NCBI RefSeq assembly: GCF_028502605.1 | Contig: NC_079233.1 | Coordinates: 1,302,001-1,366,000 of the forward strand | Reading direction: 5' to 3' | Length of the DNA: 64,000 bases | Origin: Trichoderma breve | Lineage: Eukaryota > Ascomycota > Sordariomycetes > Hypocreales > Hypocreaceae | Shown: in pieces, positions 44,252 to 53,648 of the stretch | Numbering within the stretch: the stretch's first letter is position 1 | Layout of the letters: every line of letters starts with the position of its first letter | Made by a program: the position numbers and the translations under genes | The notes under the pieces: model-generated | Database searches by the model: none | What the model was told of the DNA's origin: nothing | Seen by the model: the letters and a program-made list of their open reading frames with translations, nothing else

Positions 44252-45724
44252 ATGGCGGATGTCATATTACGGTTGGATATCTCGAAACTTGCGATTGACG
44301 CCAACCACGTCGCCTTCTCGGATGGAGTTGCGTGCGTTCAGGCCTACTGGGCGTACGCGTTGGACCTGACTCGAGGCGAGAGAGATTCAATGCGCAGGCT
44401 CATCGCTGATCGCCACTACCAGCACACGGCTGAGTCGCGACAGTCGTTCACTGAGCATCCTATCTACAAAGGCAGCCATGGAAAACAACGACATGGCCTC
44501 ATTCTGTTGCGAGCGCTGTACAAGAATATGCCTCCCGAGTATGAAAACAACGTCGTGGTCCGTTACGGTCCTATTCCGAGGCGAGATCGCACTGCCGATT
44601 ACCTCAATTACTTCCCTGACACTATGCAACCTGCCGTTTTTGACATGGACACCGATGGTGCAAGACAATACAAGGAACGTTTTCCTCTTTTGAAGGTCAT
44701 CCCGAGTGTCTTCCGCAAGCTTCCAGCCTCCGAGAGAGGCCGTATAAGGATGTCCCACAGAACCTCTGCCGTCGTTGCACCAGCTCGCGAAGAGTCCATT
44801 TCACCGCCGCCTCCATATGCACCGATAGGTGAACCGGCGGTGCAAACAACTCAAGACGTCGCCCAAACCTACGCAGCTTCGAACACTACCCAAGCCGTCG
44901 CCCAGACCCAAGCAGCTTCGAACACGAATCAAAACGCTGCCCAAGCCCATGCAGCTTCGAACAGTACCCAAGCCGTCGTCGAGCAGGTGAATTCGCCGAC
45001 TACAGGAATTCAAGCCGTCGCCCAGGCCCAAGCAGCTTGGAACACGAATCAAAACGCCGCCCAGCAAGAGACTCCGAACGCTACTCGAACCGTTGCGGGC
45101 GCTGGCGCCGCTCAGACTGCACGACCTTTCGACTACGGCGGCGTGCAAGCCATAGAAGTGATTGACTCTGAGAGCGAGGAAGACTTTCCATCCGCGCTGG
45201 AGCATAGGGAGCCGGCGCAAACCGCCCTATCGGCTGCTCAAGTCATTGAGATGTATGGATATGGACCGGCGACAACGGTGACGACGGACGCTATGATACC
45301 AGCCACAACCGCCACGGCCCCTACACATGGCCAAAGGCGCACTTGGAATGAGGCCTTTGATCGCGAAACCCTCGGAGTACATACCGCATTGAACAACCAG
45401 AATGCGCTGCCGCAGGCCAGCACACGCCAGGACTTGTTCATATCGCTGTTGCAGCCACGGCAACAGCCTTCCGGTTCCAATCAAGTGCAAAACCCTGTGA
45501 ACCTTTTGGAGCCTCCTTTGGCTGCAACAACAGGGGGTGACAGCCCAGTGACGAGAGAGGAATTTGACCAGTTGCGCGCAGAGGTGACAACTTTGAAGTC
45601 AGAGCTGACGACGATGAAGTCACAAATGACGACTCTTGCGGAGAATGTGTACATGTTGCGGGTGGCTTTTCAACGACAGCGAGAGCGACGTCAAGAGCAA
45701 CGTCGAGAGCAACGGCAAGAATAA
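44252..45724 (+). CDS. Unnamed repeat-family protein, third and best-preserved copy
   Basis: 490 residues, single exon. The conserved N-terminal part (about 7-160) contains RLDISKLAID, DGVACVQAYWAYALD, TEHPIYKGSHGKQ, LILLRALYKNMP, DRTADYLNYFPDT and DMDTDGARQY. A Gln/Ala/Thr/Asn-rich centre (about 195-285) is built from degenerate repeats of about 16 residues (TQAVAQTQAASNTNQ type). GQRRTWNEAFDRE near 365 is shared with the second copy. The C-terminus (about 430-488) is a heptad-rich coil (EEFDQLRAEVTTLKSELTT) ending in an Arg/Gln/Glu-rich tail. The relative at 1952-4261 is a relic of the same gene, including 3' flank. No known domain recognised; an oligomerising, possibly nucleic-acid-associated protein is only a guess from the coil and basic tail. 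Confidence 0.7.
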   Translation: MADVILRLDISKLAIDANHVAFSDGVACVQAYWAYALDLTRGERDSMRRLIADRHYQHTAESRQSFTEHPIYKGSHGKQRHGLILLRALYKNMPPEYENNVVVRYGPIPRRDRTADYLNYFPDTMQPAVFDMDTDGARQYKERFPLLKVIPSVFRKLPASERGRIRMSHRTSAVVAPAREESISPPPPYAPIGEPAVQTTQDVAQTYAASNTTQAVAQTQAASNTNQNAAQAHAASNSTQAVVEQVNSPTTGIQAVAQAQAAWNTNQNAAQQETPNATRTVAGAGAAQTARPFDYGGVQAIEVIDSESEEDFPSALEHREPAQTALSAAQVIEMYGYGPATTVTTDAMIPATTATAPTHGQRRTWNEAFDRETLGVHTALNNQNALPQASTRQDLFISLLQPRQQPSGSNQVQNPVNLLEPPLAATTGGDSPVTREEFDQLRAEVTTLKSELTTMKSQMTTLAENVYMLRVAFQRQRERRQEQRREQRQE

Positions 45725-46214
45725 GGGCGTTAACCTGTTTTGGACTACCTCTGACGAAGGGAAGAAGGGTTTAGACAACAAACCGACTCGAAGGCTGGTA
45801 TGAGAGCTTAAGGGAGAATTAGTGGATTAGGACAAACGACAAGACAGGAGTGCAATAGGAAAATGGGACAACGAGACAGATAATTACAGTTTGGGCAAGG
45901 TTTCGACAACGGGAAAGACATGGTCAGGTTTTCAAAATATCGTTTTGCATGCGGGTATTTTCCCTTAGGGTTTGTTCTCCTACTCCTAGCTTGGGAAGAA
46001 AGACGCCGTTTACTTTAAAGGTTTTCTACTTTATTTGATAGTCAGTAGAGTCATTGACTTTGCTAGAAATTAAGAACATATTCGGGATTTCAAGACATCG
46101 GTTTGAGCTCAAGAGGCGTTGCTGAATCACGTACCGTTTTACTAGGCGCATCTATTCTACAAGATATATGATGCTATCGACCTATATTGCTATTGGCTAT
46201 GATTCGAATATCTT
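45725..46214 (+). other. 3' flank shared with the degraded copy
   Basis: It matches 4566-5015 over about 440 bp with many small differences, and the similarity is lost near 46165. It ends just before the tandem repeat that precedes the nuclease/zinc-finger gene. Confidence 0.7.
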
Positions 46215-46483
46215 TCTCAGTGAGACCTCATAATGTTGCAATTAGCTATGTATGGAAAAGAGGCTCATATATTCTATACATGTGCATTTAGTGAATCACT
46301 GTCATAGGGCAGACGCGCGTTTGATTCAGAGCCATAACCAGCAGCCTCGTTCTCAGCGAGACCTCATAATGTTGCAATTAGCTATGTATGGCAAAGAGGC
46401 TCATATATTCTATATACATGCATTTAGTGAATCACTGTTAAGCAAGGACTCGCATATGATTCAGAGCCATATCCAGCAGCCTC
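46215..46483 (+). repeat. Two tandem copies of a 136-bp unit
   Basis: TCTCAGxGAGACCTCATAAT starts at 46215 and 46351. Both copies continue through ATTAGCTATGTATGG, AGAGGCTCATATATTC and ATTTAGTGAATCACTGT to CCAGCAGCCTC. They are similar but not identical, so the duplication is not very recent. The repeat lies immediately upstream of the large gene's promoter. Confidence 0.9.
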
Positions 46484-46934
46484 ATAAACGAGGCATTCCT
46501 CATTGCTGCCTCAAAATTTCGCCTATAAATTTTTGGATTCTTTCTCTTCTTCATTCCTTTTCTTTTTTCCTCTTCATCATCATTCCTTGGTTTGACACAG
46601 CAACATGAGTGTATGCCTGCTCGCTGTTGTGACGAAGGCGAGCGCAGGCGCTCCTTCCGCCATGGATGATTCGCCATGGCGGAGGCGACAACGGAAGGAG
46701 CCAGCGGCGCCTCTTCTTATAGGTACGAATAGCTTCGTTGTCTTTCACGTCAGGTCTGTCTTCTAATATCTTCCTAGGAACGGTGTGGTTGTCGACATCA
46801 CTCTCTTCTCTCGTGCCTGATCGTCTAAGAACCTGCTCTGAAGGAAAGCAATTGTCGTCGCGGCCGGTTTGTCCTTTGTCGAATATTCGCTCAATACAAA
46901 GGCCGGTTTCACCGCTATCCGCCTCACTTCGACT
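46484..46934 (+). promoter_or_regulatory. Promoter and leader of the nuclease/zinc-finger gene
   Basis: A TATA-like CCTATAAAT at 46522-46530 is followed by a pyrimidine tract and an ATG at 46605 in good context. From that ATG a 53-codon frame ends at 46766. A likely intron (46723-46777: GTACGA donor, CTAAT branch, CCTAG acceptor) sits in it, but splicing it does not bring the frame onto the main ORF. The leader also holds a perfect hairpin: TCCGCCATGG (46656-46665) pairs with CCATGGCGGA (46674-46683) around an 8-nt loop. Either the true N-terminus has further small exons or the leader is untranslated. Confidence 0.45.
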
Positions 46935-49900
46935 ATGGCGTTGGAAACAGTTAACAATGAGATGCTCGCGCGCACTTGGGCTTGTGTGTCTGGTCCAGAG
47001 GCCAAGAATCCCGTTTTCAACAAGAAATTCGACAGTCTAGAGAGCTTTACTGCGACTTTCAACTATGCGAATCTTCGGTTTCCGCCTGGTTTATTAGCAA
47101 CAATGAACGCACCGTCGCCGCCCTCAATCGAATTCTTCAAAAAGCTACCTGTTGATGGACGTGACCGTTGGGGTGTTTATGCAATCGTCCTTAAGAAACC
47201 CGACTGCATCCCGCACCTTTATATCGGCTCAGGTACTGGAGCTAGACGGGGTCTTCTAGCTCGACTACGGCAGTACGACAACGGTACAAGCATTTCAAAG
47301 CTTGTTCGCAAGCGCCTTGCCGATGAGTATGAGATTACATACAAGGGAATACTTTGCTGGCTACCCATTCCCTCTGCCGACGACGTTCCTAGGCTACGAC
47401 TTCTTGTTATCGCTTTGGAAGCAACGTTTTCTTTCATTTTCTGGGCAATGCAATCGAGAAAGAAAGATTACAAGATGGGTTCTTACTGCCCTTGGCCGCG
47501 GGATTCGTTCACTTACCACGGACTCTGTACACACAACGCACTCTTTGAGGCCATTGTCGGCGACCTTAAGCTGTCACCAGAAGAGCTAAAGGTTTTAGCC
47601 CGCATTAGAGATGAGCGAGAACGTCAGTATCGAAGGCTACCAGAAGTCCTGAAAAGAGCACGGGAGCGAAAACGTGCCCGGATGCCTGAGGTGAAGGAAC
47701 GAGAGCAACGGCGAAGACGCGAAAGGGCGAAATTGCCGGCCGTCAAAGAGAGGACACGGCAATATCGACGCTGGTATGAGAATTTGCCAGAAGAGAAGAT
47801 CAAAAGGCGAGAGCGACAACGACGGCGCCAGCGCCAGCGGCGATTGCTTCGAGAGGCCCAGAAAAGGGCACAAAAGCAGAACCGTGAGGGCGATGTCAAG
47901 CAGATATTCCTCCAACGACCGAAGCGACGATTGTCCCTGGAGGGCAAAGAAAAGGAGCTGCAACGATTGCGGAAGAGAATGAAGCTGCCAGGCGCAAAAG
48001 AGAAAAAACGAGAGCAGTTTCGTAAGTGGCTAAAGAGACCAGGAGTCCGCCGGAGAATAAACCAGCGACGACGTGAGCGATACCAATTAGACCCTGGATT
48101 TAATCTCGATATGCGAAACCGAGCTGGCCAATACCAAAAGCGAAAGTTCAAAGAGAAGGAAACTAAACGGGTGCTGAAAAACATGAAGCAATACGAAGCT
48201 GGACAACACGATGTCTCTACGTTGGCCGAAGGAGCAAAATACAGCTGTGCAATCTGCAGATATGGTTTTCGAAGCCGTTCTGCACTAGCTAAACATAGGG
48301 CAACGCCAGGACATCAACGCAGACTCGCTATAGCAAATGAGTTCTTTGGCAGCGCTGCCCTGAACCCCATTGACGACACTGCTTTTGACCGCATTGACGG
48401 CACCGACCTCACCACAATTAGCAACAGCCCGGATGCACAGGCCGTTGCCGCCTATAAATACCACTGCAACCTTTGCAACTATTGGTGCAAAACGAAGGAC
48501 TACCTGGATCACCACAAGAAAAGCAAGGGCCACTTGATAAAGGAGGCCGAAGCCGGTGGTAGTCCAGGGGCTGCTATTACATACGCCTACTACTGCGACC
48601 TCTGTGGTTATTCAACAAACATCCCTGGGAGTTTAAAGTCGCATAAAAAAACCAAGGCTCACTTGGCAAAGGAGGCCGAAGTCAGGCGTAGTACCAATGG
48701 CAATACCAACGCTGACAACGACGCCAATGGCGAGACAGAGGCCGCTGTTACGTGGAAATACTCTTGCAACCTCTGTGACTATTCAACAAACCTCAAAAGG
48801 AATTTCGACGCCCACAACAAAACCAAGGCTCACCTGGTAAAAAAAGCCAAGGCTTATGGCACTGCGAACATTGATGCTAATGCCGAAACCAATGGTGAGA
48901 CAGACGCCGCTGTTGTGTTAAAATACTCTTGCAACCTCTGCGACTATTCAACCAACCGCAAAGGGGATTTCAACGTCCACAACAAAACCAAGGCTCACCT
49001 GGTAAAAGAAGCCAAGGCTTATGGCAGTGCTAACACTGATGCCAATGCCGAAACCAATGGTGAGACAGACGCCGCTGTTGTGTTCAAATACTCTTGCAAC
49101 CTCTGCGACTATTCGACCAACCGCAAAGGGGATTTCGATGTCCACAACAAAACTAAAGGTCACCTGGTAAAAGAAGCCAAGGCTGCGAACACTGATGCCA
49201 ACGCCGAAACCAATAGTGAGACAGACGCCGTTGTTGTGTTTAAATACAATTGCAGCCTCTGTGGCTTTTCAACGAACCTCGGTGAGGAGTTTGGGCGCCA
49301 TAACGCAACTCAGACTCACTTGGCAAGGGAGGCCGAGGCCACGCTCAATGCCACTGGCGAGACCGACGTCAACGCCGACGTTGATGCAGATGCCGCTGCT
49401 GTTGTGTTCAAATACAATTGCAGCCTCTGTGACTTTTCGACCGACGTCAAAAAGAAGTTCGGACGACATAACGCAACCAAGGCTCACCGAGCAAAAGAGG
49501 CCGAGGCCCGCCTCAATGCCACTGGCGAGACCGACGTCAACGCCGACGTTGATGCAGACGCCGCCGCTGTTGTGTTCAAATACAATTGCAGCCTCTGCAA
49601 CTATTCGACCTACGAAAGTTCCACATTGAAACGCCATAAAAGAAGCAAGGCTCACCGAGCAAAAGAGGCCGAGGCCCGCCTCAATGCTATTGGCGACGCC
49701 GAAGTCAACGCCGAAGTCAACGCCGACATAGATGCAGAGGCCGCTATTGTGGATGAATATCATTGCAGCCTCTGCAACTATTCATGTCATATGAAGCACA
49801 GCATGAAACGCCATGAAACGACCAAGGCACACTTAGCGAAAGAGGCCGAGGCTAGGCGAAACAACAACACTGGCGCCGATGTTGATGCAGAGGCCCCTAT

Positions 49901-50795
49901 TGTGTATGACTTCCACTGCAGTTTCTGTGACTATTCGACTATGAACAAGGAGAGCTTCGAACACCATAAGCAAGGCAAGCGCCACTTAGAAAAGGAGGCC
50001 GAGGCTAGGCGCAACGAAGAAGGCGACGCAGAGGCTAGTGTTGTTTATAAACACAATTGCAGCGTCTGTAACTATTCGACCAACATCAAACCCGAGTTTG
50101 AACGCCATGGAAGAACCAAAGCTCACTTGGCAAAAGAGGCTGAGGCCAGACATGACAGCGACGTTGACGCCGATGTTAACGCAGAAGCCCTTGTTGTTTA
50201 CAAATACCATTGTAGCCTTTGCAACTATTCGGCTATTGAGAAGACCGCCTTGGATCGCCATAACAGAACCAAGGGTCACTTGGCAAAAGAAGCCGAAGCC
50301 AGAGGCAGCGACGACGAGGAGCCAGAGGCCGTTGTGTATAAACACAACTGCAACCTCTGCGGTTATTCGACTAATGCGATAGACACTTTCCAACGCCATA
50401 AAATATCCAGGAGTCACTTGGCAAAAGAAGCCGAAGCCAGAGGCAGCGACGACGAGGAGCCAGAGGCCGTTGTTTACAAACACCATTGCAGCCTGTGTAA
50501 CTATTCGACGAATGACATAAACTGCCTGCAACAGCATCACAGAACCAAGGGTCACTTGGCAAAAGAAGCCGAAGCCAGGGGCGGCGATGAGAATGACCCA
50601 GAGGTCGTTGTTGTGTATAAGCATTCCTGCAACTTCTGCGACTACTCAACTAATGACAATGGCTCCTTTAACCGTCATAAAAAGTCCAAGGCTCACGTGG
50701 AGAAGGAAACAATTGCCAGACTTATTATTAACGCCAGCCTTAACGCCAGTAGCGATGCCAACGCTGCTGTCGAAGCAACTTTACAATCGGTATAA
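46935..50795 (+). CDS. GIY-YIG nuclease-like domain fused to a basic region and 16 C2H2 zinc fingers
   Basis: 1286 residues from the first in-frame ATG; the same frame is open without an ATG back to 46842, so extra N-terminal exons are possible. Residues about 75-180 show GIY-YIG signs: WGVYAIVLK (Tyr82), HLYIGSGTG (Tyr96), LLARLRQY with the expected Arg, and a helix LLVIALEATF with Glu162 where the family has its metal-binding glutamate. Residues about 225-420 are extremely Arg/Lys-rich with repeats of the LPxVKERxRxxRR type, probably nucleic-acid-binding. From about 434 to 1257 there are 16 fingers with spacing C-x2-C-x12-H-x5-H, separated by linkers of the AKEAEAR type. The H-x5-H spacing is that of U1/JAZ-type fingers, which often bind double-stranded RNA or DNA/RNA structures. 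Inferred role: a sequence- or structure-targeted nuclease or a relic of one. No intron is needed in this frame. Confidence 0.75.
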   Translation: MALETVNNEMLARTWACVSGPEAKNPVFNKKFDSLESFTATFNYANLRFPPGLLATMNAPSPPSIEFFKKLPVDGRDRWGVYAIVLKKPDCIPHLYIGSGTGARRGLLARLRQYDNGTSISKLVRKRLADEYEITYKGILCWLPIPSADDVPRLRLLVIALEATFSFIFWAMQSRKKDYKMGSYCPWPRDSFTYHGLCTHNALFEAIVGDLKLSPEELKVLARIRDERERQYRRLPEVLKRARERKRARMPEVKEREQRRRRERAKLPAVKERTRQYRRWYENLPEEKIKRRERQRRRQRQRRLLREAQKRAQKQNREGDVKQIFLQRPKRRLSLEGKEKELQRLRKRMKLPGAKEKKREQFRKWLKRPGVRRRINQRRRERYQLDPGFNLDMRNRAGQYQKRKFKEKETKRVLKNMKQYEAGQHDVSTLAEGAKYSCAICRYGFRSRSALAKHRATPGHQRRLAIANEFFGSAALNPIDDTAFDRIDGTDLTTISNSPDAQAVAAYKYHCNLCNYWCKTKDYLDHHKKSKGHLIKEAEAGGSPGAAITYAYYCDLCGYSTNIPGSLKSHKKTKAHLAKEAEVRRSTNGNTNADNDANGETEAAVTWKYSCNLCDYSTNLKRNFDAHNKTKAHLVKKAKAYGTANIDANAETNGETDAAVVLKYSCNLCDYSTNRKGDFNVHNKTKAHLVKEAKAYGSANTDANAETNGETDAAVVFKYSCNLCDYSTNRKGDFDVHNKTKGHLVKEAKAANTDANAETNSETDAVVVFKYNCSLCGFSTNLGEEFGRHNATQTHLAREAEATLNATGETDVNADVDADAAAVVFKYNCSLCDFSTDVKKKFGRHNATKAHRAKEAEARLNATGETDVNADVDADAAAVVFKYNCSLCNYSTYESSTLKRHKRSKAHRAKEAEARLNAIGDAEVNAEVNADIDAEAAIVDEYHCSLCNYSCHMKHSMKRHETTKAHLAKEAEARRNNNTGADVDAEAPIVYDFHCSFCDYSTMNKESFEHHKQGKRHLEKEAEARRNEEGDAEASVVYKHNCSVCNYSTNIKPEFERHGRTKAHLAKEAEARHDSDVDADVNAEALVVYKYHCSLCNYSAIEKTALDRHNRTKGHLAKEAEARGSDDEEPEAVVYKHNCNLCGYSTNAIDTFQRHKISRSHLAKEAEARGSDDEEPEAVVYKHHCSLCNYSTNDINCLQQHHRTKGHLAKEAEARGGDENDPEVVVVYKHSCNFCDYSTNDNGSFNRHKKSKAHVEKETIARLIINASLNASSDANAAVEATLQSV
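48235..50706 (+). repeat. Tandem zinc-finger-coding array, 16 units
   Basis: Units are roughly 120-190 bp, differing mainly in linker length. Neighbouring units share near-identical stretches, for example 49345-49440 with 49510-49605, and 50278-50345 with 50413-50475. The variation in finger sequence concentrates at the positions corresponding to -1, +1, +2, +3, +5 and +6 of the recognition helix. The flanking YSTN, F/L and His positions are nearly constant. Confidence 0.85.
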
Positions 50796-51615
50796 ACTTC
50801 AGACTTCCACATTGGCGTTAATTTCTTTATCTATGGGAGAGGTTTCGGGATCTTATACGTTTTGGGGTCAAATTTAGGGTCAAAACTTGTTGTTGTTATA
50901 GACACTATTATGGACGTCGCCTCAAGAGCATAAGTGGTTGAGAGCAATCAAGCAGCCATTCTAGTCTACGTAGCTGACATCACGGATCATATGGACAAGG
51001 GGTACAACGTACGTACATAGGTAAACAATGAGGAAGTTGACTTAATATACAAGGTTATTTATATTGGGTCATATTGATGAAGGCTACATACACTACGACT
51101 GGTAAAAACTTGGTGTGAAAACGACTCGTGAAGGGCGCCTATAAAATCGCCCGGTCCCAGTACTCAGCTGACAAAGGAAATAAATTCCTCTCTTATTAAG
51201 ATACCGCGTATGCAGATTACATGCATGGCGACTGTGTAGGATCAAGGAGCCCACATGCACTGTAACGATGTGCGGAGTAACTACCTGCGCGCACAGTGTG
51301 TGCCTGTCTATCTAAAACTCGCATTTCGCACTGGGCCATTATTTCACCGTTGCTGCTTTCTCGTTTGCGTGTCAGCTTCTTCGTCTTCGGAGCCACGCGC
51401 GTCTAAACAATGTCAGACATCCCCAAGCGCAAGCAGCGCCGCAGCAAAGCCACACACGACATCTCAGCTGTCTCACTTCCGGTTCTCCAGATTACGGACG
51501 CTATTAGTATAGCTTTGCACTACTGATACTAGATCCGAGTGAGGGGCAGGGCTCTTTGCCGTTTAGGCTTTCTCTCCTGAATCCCCCCACAAACAGCGCG
51601 TTCTTCGTCAAAACG
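50796..51615. other. Intergenic
   Basis: 3' flank of the large gene and promoter of the zinc-cluster regulator. No other gene seen. Confidence 0.5.
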
Positions 51616-53552
51616 ATGCCAGATCCTCACGTCGACATTCCCAAACCTAAGCAGCGCCGCATCTCAAGAGCCTGTGACTACTGTCATCGTCGTTCGATTA
51701 GATGCAAGCCAGCGGAGGGTTTCTCAGGCGCAGGCGGATCCTCCAGTTGCCAAAACTGCAAGGATTTTGCGCAAGTTTGCACTTATCATCGCCAGCCGAA
51801 GAGACGAGGAGTTCCCGCGCGGAACGGCAGTGGGGGACCGTCGGCCAATCGACATGTGGTGGAGGGATTGCCAGATCTAGAGTCGTCGAGATCGCCATCT
51901 CAGGGCGACTTGCGGATAATACCCGAGATTCAACAGCCGGGCCCTAATGCCAATACCTCACCACAGTCCCAGTCAGCCTGGCGGGCTCCCTACATTGTTA
52001 GCCAGGCGACTGTCGTTGACCTCGTTGAGCTCTACTTTGAGATCGTCTATCCCATCTTCCCCTTCTTCCACCAGCCCTCCTTCACTCGCAAGATCTCGAG
52101 GGCCGAATATAACACTAATCAGTCGCTCTTTGCCACCACCATGGCCGTATGTGCTTTGGTGGGCGGCCGAGTCCGGGATGGGTCCGTTATGAATCCGCGA
52201 TGGGACGTCCAGGCCCTCCAGAGGGAGACGTTGCCAGACACCTTTTATGCCGAGGCCAAGAGGCAGTTGCTGGACAATGGCCTTGACAACTCAGACTTTA
52301 ACATCCTCCGTGGTCACGCTATAATGGCCATTACGGCTATTCAAAACGGAAAAATCCGAGACATGCATCATCACCTTGGCATCTATCACACATTCATGGC
52401 CATGGATGGACTCCATGACGAGGTAAATTGGCCATCCGGTATCGGTATTATTGAGAGAGAAGAGAGAAGAAGAATGGTGAGACTATCAGCTTTTGTCCCT
52501 TTCCCCATACCACTTACACCAACTAATCCGTTACTTTTCCGAAACAGTTTTGGTCCATTTATACCCTGGACATCTTCACATCCGTGGTTTGGGGTGGTGT
52601 TATCCGTTCTCGAGAACAGCAGGCCAATGTAGCTTACCCAGCAGAGGTGGATGACCAGTACATCAGTGACGGAGGCATTGCACGACCAGGCCTCTCGCCT
52701 AGTGGTCTAAGCCCTCCCATTGCTCGCCTTGTCCTCACTGCACAATCTGATTGCTGGTTGTCCGGCTGGAATTTTATCACTGACCTATACAGAGTGTTGG
52801 AGCATGCTCTGGCACGATTTCGGGATCGCAGGAGATCCTTCATGTCCGAGATCATTGACGACCAGTCAACAGTGACTGGGCAATCCGTTCGTGACAAGGT
52901 ACTCCGCATGTACTTGAACCTTCCCGAATGCTTCAAGAACACGCCAGCCATGGCATTTAACCAGAAGCAAGATCTCTTTGGTTTCCAGGCAGCCAACATC
53001 ACCGCCAGCCTCCAACTTCTTCGCATCACATTATTCGCGGCCGGAGGCGCAAGCATCGCAGAGCGCTGTGAGATTGCCTCTGACGTGGTAGATGCTTTCA
53101 GCTCCATTCCAGTGCAGTATTGCTTGACAATAAGCAAACCGTTGCTGCATCATTTGGGTGGAATCGGCGCTATCCTCGGTTCGGTCTTTGAAGAACCTCT
53201 CAGCGAAGCAGAGTACAATCGCGTGAGATCTGTCATGTTATCGATGGCAAGGCTTCTTGAAAACCTCGAGACGATACACCGCAGCTCGAGTGCCAGCGAG
53301 AAGCTTCGATCTCAGGTATCCCGCATTGACGAGTACATGGCAGCCCAGCGCCAACAGTCAAGGCCGCCTCTCGAGGATACTCCAGTGAACACTACGGTGC
53401 AGCAAGTGGTGCCGGTCGACAGCTCCAGAGGTGGTGGCCAAAATTATGAGCAGGTTGGCACGGAGATGACTGGTGATTGGTCGTTCTTGGTGCCTCCGGA
53501 CTTGTTAGGCGATCTAACATGGAATTTTGATTTTGGTGGAGTGTTTACATGA
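51616..53552 (+). CDS. Zn2Cys6 transcription factor with fungal-specific regulator domain (two exons)
   Basis: Exons are 51616-52476 and 52548-53552 (71-nt intron, GTGAGA donor, AACAG acceptor), giving 621 residues. An in-frame ATG 60 bp upstream is less likely because the basic QRRISRACDYC start follows directly after the chosen one. The zinc cluster (Cys20, 23, 30, 45, 48, 55) has an unusually long 14-residue loop between the third and fourth cysteine. YIVSQATVVDLVELYFEIV and PIFPFFHQPSF open the Fungal_trans middle-homology domain, and FWSIYTLDIFTS lies at the second exon's start. The RRISRACD..C opening and the KRRG tail of the cluster recall regulators of plant-sugar use. It converges on a sugar transporter, with 96 bp between stops, which fits a regulator plus its transporter. 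The specific sugar is unknown. Confidence 0.85.
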
Positions 53553-53648
53553 GGAAAAGGAAAGCTTCTTATGGTTCATAAGCATGAGGCGTACTATTCC
53601 GGCTATGATACTGCGTTCCAAAACAAAGGGCTAATTCTGTCAACAAAT

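Noticed and set aside
49986..50624. 212-codon minus ORF, and similar ones at 49269-49763 and 47624-48184
   Set aside because: Antisense shadows of the repetitive finger array and of the Arg-rich region.
48235..50706. Regular repeats with variable inserts, CRISPR-like at first glance
   Set aside because: The repeats are in-frame zinc-finger codons in a long eukaryotic ORF, not short direct repeats with spacers.
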